A DNA stretch of 64,000 nucleotides from Trichopria drosophilae (taxonomy: Eukaryota; Arthropoda; Insecta; Hymenoptera; Diapriidae), in contig CM059587.1 of NCBI GenBank assembly GCA_030407085.1, positions 46,868,501 through 46,932,500 on the forward strand, in the 5' to 3' direction. The translations under genes were made by a program, and so were the position numbers. The notes beneath the pieces were generated by a model, which did no database searches, was not told where the DNA came from, and was given only the letters and a program-made list of their open reading frames with translations. Below are positions 24,455 through 39,341 of this stretch, one piece after another (within the stretch, counting starts at the first letter, position 1; every line of letters starts with the position of its first letter).

Positions 24455-26600
24455 TTGGTTTATAGTTTCAAATTATTTCTGTATTTTATTTTTATTTTTA
24501 AATTTAAAATGAAGTATAGTGTCGAAAATTTCATAATTTGTGACATGATATGGAATGCAGGTGCGACTTCGAATAATCAAAAAGTTGAAGCTGTGATGAA
24601 TGAAATACGTAGATGTACTACGTTTTCAGATCAGCAATACGCTATGATCTCGCATAAAATTCTCAATAATTTCTTACCACAGTACAATAAAATGTGGCAA
24701 CAAGTCAAAAGACGTAAAGATTATTTTAAACAAAAATACGACAATTATTTGAAAAGACTTTTTGAGGTCGACCTTTGTACCAGCCAAATTGCTACTACTA
24801 GCACTGATGCTGCCATAATCACAGATCGTAACTCCCTCAAAAAAGGTCGTCCACGGCTAACCTATGATAACTCATCTTTACGAACGAAGCAAAGACGAAT
24901 TGGAGACTTAGCTTCTACTCACAGTAAGGAAGAATTGCAGAAAGCATTCAAATTAAAAGAAAAAGAGGAACTACGAAACATGGATGATACAATGGAGGTT
25001 GATATTAGCGAGGAAGAAAATGCCGTCGACTTAAACAGAGTTCTTGCAATGTATATGGATGTAGGATATAGTAAAAGAATGTATGAGATGGCAAGAAAAC
25101 ATCATTCATTGTTTAGTGATTCAGGCCATTTCCCACCTTATCACCATTTGCAAAGAGCTAAAGCAGATTGCTATCCAGAACATATCACAATTTCTGAAAC
25201 AAAAGCAAGTGTGCATTTTATATCTTTATTAGTGCACACGGCTAAGAGAATACTTTTGGTTGTTGGTGATGATAAAGTATCTGAAATTGGTAGTGAAACT
25301 TTAACTCTCATTGGGAAATGGGGCATGGATGGTGCTGGTGGTCAACAGACAACGAGGCAGAATTGGAGTGAAGGAAGAATGCATAATGGCTCTCAAGAAC
25401 ACAGTGATGGTGACAGCTTCGAAGAAGAAGAAGGCGGGGTTGACTCATATGTTAACGGTAATCCTCCAAAAGGAGCAGAACCTAAAAGGCTGCAAATTGT
25501 GATAATAATGTAACTCGTGCAAATCGAGATGCAGCTGTTTTTACGGTTTCATTCGTCCCTCTGCAACTGAAATGCAAATCATCAATCATTTGGACTAATC
25601 CAACTCCGTCCTCAGTTCGCTACTGTAGACCAGTTCGTTTTCAATTTGTCAAGGAAACTGAATCTCTGGCTAAAAAATTATATGATCGCTATAAAAAACT
25701 GTTAGAGAAAGTAGAGACATATTCCTTTGAAATGGCGAATTCGACGTATGACATTAAATTTCACTTACACTGCACGATGATTGACGGCAAAGTCTGCAAT
25801 TTCTTTACGGATCAAAGATCTACTAGGAGTTGCAATATTTGCAAAGTCGGCCTAAACTCATGAACAATCTAGATTACATAAAAACAACTAAGTGGTATCA
25901 TGAGTATTACGAATATGGTTTATCCACGTTGCATTGCTGGATTCGTTTCATGGAATACCTTTTACATATTGCGTACAACATGGACGTTAAAAAACCCGAG
26001 GTGAAGTTGCCAATTGATAAAGAAACTCAAAAGATCACAAAACGTAGAGTTCAAGAATCCCTAAGGAAAATAAATATTTATGTGGATATAGTCAAACAAG
26101 GGTTTGGGACAAGCAATACAGGCAATGTCGCTCGTTCATTTTTTGCCCAAGCAGACTCGGTTGCGGAGGTCACAGGATTAGACGTCAACATAATAAAACG
26201 CTTCCATAACATTCTGCAAGTTCTGACGTGTGGTAAACCTGTCAATGTTCCGCAATTTGAAAAGTACTGTAACGAAACAGCGGAATTGTGCGTAGCGGTA
26301 TATCCTTGGTACAAAATGGATCCTTCTGTGCATAAAGTACTATGTCATGGTAGCAAGATAATTGACTGTTTTCGTGTTCCGATAGGATGGTTGTCAGAAG
26401 AGGCACAAGAGGCAACGAACAAAATTTTCCGCAAAGCTCGGGCATCCAATAGTCGCATGTCTTCACGCCAAAACACTAATGAAGACATAATACATTACCT
26501 ACTAATGTATTCTGATCCAGTACTAACATCGTTGAGCCTCAAATTAGAAAAGAAATTCATTGAGCTTTCCCCCGAAGCTGAAGAAATGCTAGTTTCTTAA
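24455..26600 (+). pseudogene. Transib transposase, RAG1-core-like, frameshifted
   Basis: The likely start is the Met at 24,509. Three frames are needed. The first segment runs to 25,513 and includes GMDGAGG, taken as the first catalytic Asp. The middle segment, about 25,490-25,855, has MIDGKV (second Asp) and the CNIC zinc pair. The third segment, from about 25,835 to 26,600, has NTGNVARSFF, YPWYKMDPSVHKVLCHG (zinc His pair) and LSEEAQEATNK (catalytic Glu). CxxC plus HxxxxH and the D-D-E order correspond to the zinc-binding and active-site layout of RAG1. Shifts lie near 25,430-25,500 and near 25,850; the second is explained by loss of one base. It would cut and paste DNA at the CACAGTG ends if intact. 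Confidence 0.88.
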
Positions 26601-26619
26601 ATTCCTGATCTTCAACAGT

Positions 26620-26727
26620 GAAAAAATCTATAAAATCAGAAAATCCAAAAAAATCAATAAAATCAAAAAATCAAAAAAAATCAATAAAACCAGAAAAAAA
26701 ATTAAAAAAAATCAATTAAAAAAAACA
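26620..26727. repeat. A-rich tandem-like tract
   Basis: Irregular AAAATCAATAAAATCA repeats downstream of the Transib coding region. Confidence 0.7.
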
Positions 26728-27455
26728 TGATTCTTGATATACGTCTACCTCCCCGCGGTAAGAATCGGTAACAGTCACCGATACAGTACTGGCTAATGAC
26801 GTAATATACAGCAATTACGAAAAAGAAACTTGGATTACTGCACACACATTGGAGGAATCGCAAGATTTATAAAACACTGTTTAATGATCTTGGGAAATGT
26901 AAAATGTCATGCGTTTGACTGTCAATAGTCACGCGTTGGTCACGTGAAGTTTACCTTCAATTTTTCCTAACGAAACCATTATCTTTTATTACATATTTTT
27001 TCAGCCTAGATCGAGAGCGCTACAAAATAGTCAAAGATGTTACAGTTTGTTCAGTACTTGCATAATTGCCCTTAAAATAACCTTGATTGACCCTCTTTCA
27101 ACCGTGCAACTTTTGTGTCAAGCATTTTTTCAATAAATGCGTATCTTCTAAGATAATCGGGTGTTGGTTTAAAATTAAAAAAAAAAACATTTTTGGCGTA
27201 TTCTGTTATCCAAGAACCCCTGTAAGTGAAATATGTCAATTTAAAAAGAAATAAGACTCAACGGGTCGAAGTTACGTGAAAAAAAACTAAGAGACCTCTT
27301 TTCCCCATTTAAAAACAATGTTACATTTAATCCTCGGGTGGCTCGTGTTGATCTGGTCGAATTGATCCAAATTTTATCTGATATTTTTTTTCATAAACAT
27401 GAACACTTTTCGGGGGTGAGACCGAATAAATTCAAAATTGACCAAAGTAACGGCC

Positions 27456-27635
<180 letters not shown>

Positions 27636-28501
27636 TATATTATGAACGATATTTTGGTCAAGGTCATTTCAAGGTGAAACTTAAAAGTTCCGGAACTGCG
27701 AAATATCTCAGCGGGAGTCTATTTTCTGTGAAAGTCGTGAAGTGAAGTCGTGTTCTGACGTAAGCCTTTCCGCTCAAAAAAATAGTGGTTCCCATTTGAA
27801 AAATTGAACTTGACCTTGAAATGACCTTCAAAATAATAGTGAAGGTCAAAATTAATATCACCATTAGATCGATAGCAGAAAATCCTTAAACTCTTATCTT
27901 TAACATTTTCACAGAAAATGAACTCCCTCTGAGATATTTCCCCGTTCCGGGACTTTCAAGTTTCACCTTTAAATGACCTTGACCAAAATATCGTTCATAT
28001 CATAATCGGACGTAAAATTTCCCGCTTTTTCCGAAACCATGAAAAAAATAGAGGTTCGCATTAAAAAAAATAAACTTAACTTTGAAATAACCTTCAAGGT
28101 CATGTTCAAGGTCAAATTCTATGCTACCATTAAATAGCCCGTGAAAAATCCTAAAACTTTTGTCTAAAACATTTTTCCCGAAAATGTCCTCTCGCTGAGA
28201 TATTTTGCTGTTCCGGGACTTTTGGATCACCCTGTATATATATATATGCATATATGCATAATTTCTACTTAAATGTAACTCAACTGCACATAATCATGTA
28301 TTCCTAAAGCACAAATCATTCATTTCTTGTCACTCGAACAAATTTAGTGGTTACCAAAACCTATGTTTTACATAGAGAGTACAATTTTGAGGTTATGGTC
28401 GTTTGTGACCTTCCAATAGCAGCTACCTTCCAAAGTACAATCCCTCCAGAGTATTTTAAAAAAAAATTTGTATTTTTTAATCGACAGGAAAATTGTCGAA
28501 A

Positions 28502-28539
28502 CATATTTGACGTCAACGTTCTAACCGTTAAACACTGTG
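28502..28539 (-). promoter_or_regulatory. RSS-like transposase recognition end (right)
   Basis: Mirror of the left end: CACAGTG, 22-bp spacer, then TCAAATATG on the minus strand, one base different from the left nonamer-like block. Confidence 0.55.
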
Positions 28540-28544
28540 CGGCG

Positions 28545-28895
28545 GGGAGGTATGAGCTTCCATAGCGCGTTTCCCCGGTACGGCGGGCGAGAGCAGCGGC
28601 GAATAGGGGGAAGGGTTCCCCCGGAACGCTCTCCCCGATTAGAGTTACCGGGCTCGATCAGTGACTACGTCACAGTTTAATTTCATGAAATTAAACAAAC
28701 TTGAAGAGAAAATGTTCCTATGAGTAGATACTTTAAAAGAGAAAAGAATCTTTGAGTGATGTTTTTTATTTAATTTTTTTTTGAACTATCTTTATTATAG
28801 CAGTGAGATATTTCATTTTTCTATAATGAATAGAAAAATCGGATCGGAAATAAAGATCTGTTTTAAATATCCAATTAAAAAACCATTTAGATGAT
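28545..28895. other. No gene recognised; CpG-rich then AT-rich
   Basis: 28,545-28,672 continues the GC-rich host-like flank; the rest is AT-rich with no coding similarity. Confidence 0.5.
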
Positions 28896-29006
28896 AACAA
28901 TCTACTATCGCCTTTCCAATCCGGATTTAGATCTGGTCATTATCATACTTGTAGATATCGTTGATAAGATACATTTTGCGCTTGATAAGAATAAGCTTTA
29001 AGCAAC
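28896..29006 (+). pseudogene. LINE reverse transcriptase fragment
   Basis: Reads NNLLSPFQSGFRSGH and then, one frame over, DIVDKIHFALDKNKL. This order is typical of jockey/CR1-like LINE reverse transcriptases just before the catalytic region. It is about 110 bp, frameshifted, and ends in a stop. It may belong to the same LINE family as 30,041-31,102. Confidence 0.6.
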
Positions 29007-31993
<2,987 letters not shown>

Positions 31994-32820
31994 TTGGCTC
32001 TGGGTTTGAATATGCCATTAAACCTGCAGACAAATCAGCTTAGGCATCCCAAAAACTTAAGTTCAAAAGTGTATAAAAAACGAAGATGGATAAAAAAAAC
32101 CGGAACACACCAAAACGTAAAAATACTCGAAGATCCCATCACGTCAGTGGTCGAGACTGATAAGATACAAACCAGGACAGAAGATATAGAAACGGCCGAT
32201 ATACGACAACCAGAAGGAAGACTTCAAGACATACAAGAGGAGATTTTTTTTTAACATCAAATGAATCGGAAGATGTAAGGCAATTGGCAGGTTAAAACTA
32301 TTTACACAAAACTGGAAAAGTATAACGTCTGGCCCAATTATTTTAAACTGGTTATATGGTTATAAAATTCCATTTTCTAGGCGCATTTTCCAAACAAAGA
32401 TACCCAATCAAAAAGTTTTAGCTAAAACACAAACTATTCTCATGAAAAATTGCATTAATGATTTACCAGAAAAGGGTGCAATCACAAAATGTAAACCTAA
32501 AAGAGGTCAATTTATTTCAAGTATATTTCTTATACTAAAAACTGATGGAAATTGCAGATTCATCCTAAATCTAAAGAATTTAAATAAATTTATAGTTACA
32601 TAACACTTCATACTAGAAGATTATCGAACTGCTTGTAAACTTATGTCACCAAATTCTTTTTTTGCCTCGCCAATTTTGTCGTTCCAATTCACCAATCACA
32701 TAGAAAATATTTAAGGTTTATTTTCTAATATCAAAAGTTGGAATTTGTATGTCCCCCATTCGGTTTATCCACTGCTCCATCCATATTTACAAAGATAATG
32801 AAACCAATTATGACATATTT
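31994..32820 (+). pseudogene. DIRS reverse transcriptase, N-terminal part
   Basis: After an 86-codon frame of uncertain nature come GRLKLFTQNWKSITSGP, the block EKGAITKCKPKRGQFIS, LKTDGNCRFILNLKNLN and PPFGLSTAPSIFTKIMKP. This order matches DIRS/PAT-type reverse transcriptases. Stops are present, for example after KFIVT near 32,600, and there is at least one frameshift. The frame is cut at about 32,820 by LINE A and resumes after it. Confidence 0.8.
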
Positions 32821-32879
32821 AAGTTTATAAAGGTTCAACACCTTTCTTTTTAAAGACACACGTGCGTGACACAATATTT

Positions 32880-33675
32880 AACTCGCTCTGTATTACGGAG
32901 GAAGAATTTAAATCTATACCAGCTGATCTGGAGGATAATATAAATTCGGGCCCAGACCAGATCCCGCCATATTTTGTAAAAATATGCTCAAACTATTTAA
33001 TCAAATAACATCTATTGCTCATTTTCAATAAGTAAGTTTGGAAGGCATTTATTCATCCGGTTTGTAAAGGGGACAATAAAAATGACATGACTAGTTACCG
33101 ACCAATCTCAATTTTGAGTTGTTTCTCTCAATTGTTCGATGCACTAATTGCTTCTAAAGTATCTAAATTTCTTACTCGTTTTATTATCAATGAGCAACAT
33201 GGTTTTATGTGCGGACGTTCAACCGTGATTAATCTTCTGCTTTATAGCGAGTGCATCTTTTCATCTTTTATCTAACACTATCAAGTTAACTTTATTTATT
33301 TCGATTTTTGTAAAGCCTTTGATTCGGTTAACCACGATCGTCTATTGCAGGAGATTAGGAACATGGGTATTGGCGGTTCACTCTTTTTTTTTGTTGAAGT
33401 CATATTTGGCGGACCATACTCAGTTTGTAAGAATCTCTGAGGCTATATCTATTCTCAAAAAAGTGTCATTCAATTAGTTTTTGTAGTGGTAGACCCTTCA
33501 TGCTATTTGATTATTGTCTTAATAACTCTCCCTTACCTAGAGTTAAGTCTACGCTGGATTTAGGTATTATTGTTAATAATACCTTAATTATTGTTAAATA
33601 TACCTTTATAAAATGCTTGTGTTGTCTATTCTATAACCTACGCATCGGTTATTTGGTCTCTATATACTCAAGTAG
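32880..33675 (+). pseudogene. LINE A reverse transcriptase, N-terminal part
   Basis: Readable in shifted frames: ITEEEFKSIP, INSGPDQIPPYFVK, SYRPISILSCFSQLFDALI, EQHGFMCGRST and FIYFDFCKAFDSVNHDRLL. This is a jockey-like reverse transcriptase. Several stops and shifts are present, and the block ends at the LINE B target site. Confidence 0.8.
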
Positions 33676-34212
33676 TTTAGTTCGAGGCACACGTTAATTG
33701 TAGCGGTGCCGGCAATTTATCGATTTTGTTCTTCAATTTTGATTAAAACCGGCCAATTATTGTTTCTGAGTACGGAGTGGTGTCTTTTGTGCCGTCGGTT
33801 TATTTATGCTGTACAGATTGTGATACCTTTGTGGAAGGAGAATTGTTAAACGAACGTCACTTGACGGTTCAGTCAGTGCCTGTCAAATGCGTATAACGTT
33901 TTTGTAAATTGGATCTTGTGGGAAGACGCACTCAGTGATTATAGTCAAAAGTGTCTGTGTTCGTCGGTCTGTTTTTGTGAACTTTTTGTTTGTTTGAGAA
34001 GATCGCGGACATTTGCCTTCTTCTATATCCCTGTGGTTTAATTTTTCCGACTGTGCCATCATTGCCACGTGGGAGCATGTGAGCAGCACTTTGACTAACT
34101 TAGCACTTCCGAATTGCTAGTTGGCATAAGCTACCGCTAGTTGTGGAAGTTTTATCGTGCAGTTTCATACCTAGTTGCACGCGGCAGCGTTTCGCAGTCC
34201 GCAATTTCGTAA

Positions 34213-35277
34213 ATGCCGAAAGTGGAAAACCCCTCTCCCCAGTCTGATAGCACGACGACTCGCTTATCAGCGCAGGAGGAGGAGAAATACGTATCGACGC
34301 CCAGGCCTATTTCGTCAGTAGCGGGTCGACCGCCGACAGCTTCGAGGTGGCGAAATATTATCGAGCCTGGTTCTCCCACTCTTAAGGATTTTTTCGACAT
34401 TTCAAAAAAACGGCTTTCGCCCGGGTCATCACAGTTTTCGCCAGAGTCTACAGTTATCAAAAAACATCGTCCTAACCAAGTAATTCTACACCAGCCTAAA
34501 CTAACCATACAAAGCAATCCTCCCACCATGGACACTCAATTGAAGGATCTTCAAGACACGCTACTGACAGCGTTTGCTTCGCAAATTGCAGATGTGTCAT
34601 CTAAGATGGATGTAGTTAAGGAAGAGCAAAGCGAGAATTCGAGAAGAATGTTTTCTGCTATTAATTCCATCAAATCTGAAGTTCTTGGCGAAATCCAGAA
34701 TCTAAAAACTCAACTAGTGCAAAAAGATGCTGAAATTAAAAATTTAGTACAGAAGCTCGAACGGCAAGATAAAATTTCTCGTAAGAAGAATCTCCGAATT
34801 AGAGGACTAAAAGTAAAAGGAGATGTCACGAGTTGCGCGGAGAAATTTCTAGAAGACTCCTTCAACCTGAAGAGCGCAGTGGATGTAGCCTATTTGCTCA
34901 GAAAAGACCCCGATATAATTCTTTTGGAATGTTCTTCTTATAGGGTGAAATTATAAATCATGTCTTCAAAAAAAGATGTACTTAGGAACCAAAACATTTA
35001 TATTGACGAAGACCTGACGGAGAGAGAGAGGATGATCGACTTCAAAGCTCGAGAACTGGTGCGAGAGGCTAGGAAGGAAAATAAACCAGCTCACACTAGC
35101 TTTCAAAAGGTACACATAGGCAACACGTGGTTTTTCTGGTCGGACGAGGAAGGGAAATTTGTACCCAAAACTACTCCTGTTTCCACTTCAAATTCAAAAA
35201 ATATGCGAAGACAGATATCCGATAAGGAAGTGGAGAGGATGGTTATAGAATCTGCAGCGTCTCCAAAAAACGCTTAA
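34213..35277 (+). pseudogene. LINE B ORF1, coiled-coil RNA-binding protein with one stop
   Basis: The frame is open from Met at 34,213 to 35,277 except for TAA at 34,954-34,956. The first 100 residues are Ser/Pro-rich. Heptad-like sequence follows at about residues 110-195 (predicted coiled coil). Then come SRKKNLRIRGLKV and, after the stop, NIYIDEDLTERER and WFFWSDEEGKF. The layout resembles L1-type ORF1 proteins (coiled coil, RRM-like part, C-terminal part), which bind the element RNA. About 354 residues without the stop. Confidence 0.75.
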
Positions 35278-35378
35278 GCCATCCCCTGCAGTTAGTCTGT
35301 GGGGTCGATCGCATAAAGGAGCAAACTACGCTGCACCCCATTTCTTCGTCTAACTATGCTCAGCAAGAATTACAGAGA

Positions 35379-38300
35379 ATGCAGTCGGTGGTCGCTCCAT
35401 CACTCACTTTCACATTTTGGAACGTACATGGTCCAGAAAATCTTCACACCAACAAGATTCGTTCTCCAACATCCAACATCAACTATGCTGAAACTTGGCT
35501 TCCGGAAGAAAGAAATCTACCACAAGAAGAGGACTACAGGCTGTTTTTTTCTCCAGCTGTTCGTGGGGGATCAAGAGGGAGATTTAGTGGGGGTCTTTTA
35601 TCTGTCTATCCATTGGCCGGGTATCCAGAACTGGTTGAAGTCTCCACTTATTGGATTTTTTGTATTATACATTCCCTACCACTATCTGTAATTCAAGGTT
35701 TTTTCTATTCCCCCCCCCCCCCCCCAACACTGATCTACAATCCCAGCTTCATAATCTTCAGCCAGTTTTGAATAACCTAACTGATAGATTTCCCAACTGC
35801 ATTTTCATTTTAGGTGGTGACTTCAACTCCTGGATGAGTGACCTGGATCTAGAATGCGTCACCCCCGAACTTTTTAACGATACAGTGCTTGACCCTTTCA
35901 GGCGATCTCGCGATCACCGTCCCAACAGCCGTGGTAAAATTTTGTACAATTTTATGTTCGAAAATGATTTTATATTGTTAAACGGGCGCTCTCCCAGCGA
36001 CAATCCAAGTCACTATACTCTTATAGGGAACAATGGCTGTAGTACGGTAGATTTAGTCTGGGTATCATGTAGTCACCTTCATTTTATCACAGATTTTTAT
36101 GTTAACCTTGATCCAAACGGCTCTGACCATCTCCCGGTGTCTCTGGTACTTTCCTTGTACTTTTCAAACCAGCGGGTGCGACCCGCCCCCTGGCAGAGTT
36201 ATATGAGAGGGCCAAGACTGTGCTGGTCCCGTAAGGGAGGTCTAGAATTAGAAAAACTTATGCTCAGTACTTGTTTTGATTTGCCAGACCTCACCCAGCC
36301 TTTCTCCTCTTGTTCTTACCAATATTTTTGTACTGGCTTAAAAAATCTGGCTGAGCGGGCGGGCTTCTTGCAGGCTGGAAGCGGTTCATCGGGGCTTGGG
36401 AGCGCGAGGAGTCGGCCAAGTGGACCGAAGTGGTTTGATTCCAGTTGTTTCAAGGCGCGCAGAGCCATGAAGAGTGCGCTCTATAATATGCGAAGCAATA
36501 GCTATGCTCCTGAATATCAATCTATTTATTTAAACGCTAAAAAAAACTATCGAAGCGTGTTAAAGAACTCCAAATTTCTTAGCTTTAAAAAAATAACAGA
36601 TAGTTTTGCAAATGTTCAGAATGCCTCCAATTTTTGGTCTGCAGTACGTGCGTGCAGGCGCTCTTTCATCCCAAATTTTCACATTTCTTTGGAGATTTGG
36701 AATAGACATCTCGAGATTTTGTATCCCCAAGCGCCTGTCACCTCTCTGAAGTTTATTGGAGCGTACGATCAGCATCTAGATGGCCCGATCACCCATTTTG
36801 AGCTGCGTGAGAGCATTAAAAGACTGAAGGTAGGCAAGGCGACCGGGTCAGATGGATTAGCTCCGGAAATTTTAAAGTTGTTGACCGGCGATTGGTATAA
36901 CTATGTATTTGATCTTTTTAACCACGTTTTAGATGTCGGCAAGTCACTTGAGGGATGGATGAACATAAGCTTATTTATGTTTCACAAAAAGGACGTCCGC
37001 ACGGACCCCGAAAACTATCGTGCGATAGCAATTAGTAATGCACTGACCAAACTTTTTACCCAGATTTTAGCGATGAGGCTCGAAAAATGGACTAATGTTT
37101 CGAATATTTTACCTGAAGAGCAAGCAGGATTCAGAAGAGATCGCTCTACGGAAGACAATATTTTCACGTTAAATGCGGCTATTCAAGTCATGCTGAGTAA
37201 GACAGCAAAAAAATGCCATGTCCTTTTTGTTGACTTCCTTAGGGCGTTCGACTCCATTCCCCAAGTGAAGTTATGGCATAAATTATACAATTTCGGAGTG
37301 AGCGCCAAATTTATAAATCTGTTAAAATCTTTGTATGATTCCGCGTCTGTCTCGATTAATACATACGCTGGTCGTTCTAGGGTTTTTAAGGTTACCGAAG
37401 GCGTACTGCAGGGCGAAGTGTTAAGCCCATTGCTTTTTTTATTATTTCTATCTGATATTGTAACGTTTTTTCGTGCTAGGGGTCTAAGAGGTATTGATCT
37501 TACCACTTCATCCGATTTGTTAATGTTGCTGTTTGCTGATGACCTGGCAGTTTTTGCATATTCTCCATCAGATCTAAGAACTAAATTAGCAGTCTTAGCT
37601 GATTATTGTACGATAAACGGGCTATCGGTCAACACAACAAAAACAAAGATCGTGGTATTCAGAGGTGGTGGCCCCCTTACTGCTGCCTCTAGGATCTTTT
37701 TATTTGAGGGCAGTCGTGTAGAAGTGGTGGGATCATACTCGTACTTGGGCGTGATTGTTTCGTCATCGGCAAAGTGGTGTAAGGCAACGGATAATGCAGT
37801 CGTCAGAACACGACAGGCTACTTCCACAGTATTGACTATCCTTGCCAATGCCAAAGCAGACTCATGGCAGGGCGTGCTCAAGTTATATAAAGCGATAATC
37901 GTTTCCACTCTTTTGTATGCGGCCCCGTTTTGGGCTCTCGACTACCTCGACCGCCTTGAAAGAGTCCAGTTAGAATTCTTTAAAAGATTGCATCGACTAC
38001 CGCGTTCAACACCTTGCTATCTTTTGCGCTTGGAGCTAGGTTTGTATCCAATTTCCGTAGAGATCTTGCGTCGTGCCCTGTTGTGGGTAATCCGTACCCT
38101 GCGTAAACCGCCAGGTAATCTATCGAAGATAAGCCTGCTTAGGTTATGCGAGCTTAGTTGTAACAGTGCGCGTATCACGTCCCCTAATTGGGTGCGAAGC
38201 CTAAAAAGTATTTTAACTTCAATCGATTCCGAAGACCTCTTATCCAATCTATCTGCCGACTACTGGGAGGTACGAGTGGATGAGGTCTGTCATAATTTTG

Positions 38301-38749
38301 CACTGCAGCAGCGTAGGAGGGATTTGCAGAGATACTTTAGATCCGACTCCTGCCTAATTCCCTTATTCAGGCAGATATCGGATGGGTTGGCTTCCTTACA
38401 CCCTGAACGATGTCCAATTGCTTTTACGCGTGTTCGTCTGCAACTAAGGGTGGCTACAGTTCACTCGCGCTCCCTGTACGTAGGCAATCACGTCTTTAAA
38501 TACAACCCTTTGCTATCATGTTCTCTATGTAATTTGGGAGAGTTGGGGACTGTTTGCCACATCCTTCAACGATGTCCTTTTTTAAAGTCTTGTCGCGATT
38601 CAGCTTGTCACAACCTCGGTCTGCAGTACTATTCGGATGAGAATATTCTGCTGCTCCTACTGAGTAGCAATAGTGAATCTGCCGCGAAGGTTCTCTTCAG
38701 TTTCGTCCTGCGCTGCTTCAAGTTGAGAAACTTCCTGATGGGAAGTTAA
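35379..38749 (+). pseudogene. LINE B ORF2, APE endonuclease and reverse transcriptase, frameshift at poly-C
   Basis: Starts MQSVV and quickly enters the endonuclease with TFWNVHGPEN. The frame breaks at a C run (about 35,709-35,725) and resumes in another frame to 38,749. Endonuclease motifs are GGDFNS (about 35,815) and SDHLPV (about 36,122). Reverse transcriptase motifs are KATGSDGLAPEIL, AGFRRDRSTED, FVDFLRAFDS and LFADDLAVFA (about 37,527). The C-terminus has CSLCN...H...C, a zinc-knuckle-like motif at about 38,518-38,575. About 1120 residues if read through. The LINE clade is uncertain. Only the homopolymer appears to break it. Confidence 0.88.
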
Positions 38750-38953
38750 ATGTGCCAAATAAGCGCATACATCATTATCGGTATAGTTATTATTAGTGCT
38801 GCGCAAGATTTTGGAATTTTGTAATATTCTGTTATCTTTGTTTTTTATTTTTTTATGTATTTTTCAACCTAAATGTGTACCCTTCTCAAGTGAATGTAAG
38901 GTTCAATTTACGAGAATAAACATATATCTATCTATCTATATATACTCAAGTAG

Positions 38954-39327
38954 CGTTTAACCAACTTGAATCCGTCCAACATAAAATATTGAGGTATATT
39001 TGTTCGAAAACCGACAATCCTATGAATTTTACTGACCACAATTATAAGCTGATTATGCGTAATCTTGATTTAACCACAGTAGGTCATCTTCACCTTTATT
39101 ATCATCATTTATTTGCATTTAAGATAGCTCATAATTTGTTTAAATGTAACTATAGAACATCGCTGTTTTCGTATCGACATATCCCGTACAATATTCGAAC
39201 ACCACGTGTTATCGTAGAAACCCAAAGCACTGTTAATTACAGTTTTAACACGTCGGTTTTTCGTTTGCGTCGGTTATGGAATAATGTACCTTCTAACTTT
39301 AGAGAATACGATAGTATACATAAATAA
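38954..39327 (+). pseudogene. LINE A reverse transcriptase, C-terminal part
   Basis: Continues LINE A from the target site with FNQLESVQHKILRYICSK and ends with FRLRRLWNNVPSNFREYDS. This is the usual C-terminal end of jockey-like LINEs. The frame flows directly from the 33,675 side. Confidence 0.8.
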
Positions 39328-39341
39328 ATAAATAAATATTT

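Larger units (their letters stand above)
33676..38938 (+). mobile_element. LINE B, full-length non-LTR retrotransposon
   Basis: 5263 bp, bounded by a 15-bp duplication TATATACTCAAGTAG at 33,661-33,675 and 38,939-38,953. It ends in a short TATC-repeat tail. It has a 5' untranslated region (33,676-34,212), ORF1 and ORF2. Both ORFs are lightly damaged, which implies recent insertion. Confidence 0.92.
32821..39335 (+). mobile_element. LINE A, 5'-truncated, inserted in the DIRS element
   Basis: Flanked by ATATTT at 32,815-32,820 and 39,336-39,341 and ends in an AAAT-repeat tail at about 39,319-39,335. Its coding region is in two parts because LINE B inserted into it. Without LINE B it is about 1.25 kb. 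Taking it out rejoins the DIRS frame around the catalytic YLDD block. Confidence 0.78.

Noticed and set aside
24455..26600. A host RAG1 gene
   Set aside because: Terminal CACAGTG repeats and CGGCG duplications show it is a Transib transposase. No RING part or RAG2 partner is present.
35356..35691. 111-codon frame before LINE B ORF2
   Set aside because: Out-of-frame overlap with the endonuclease start.
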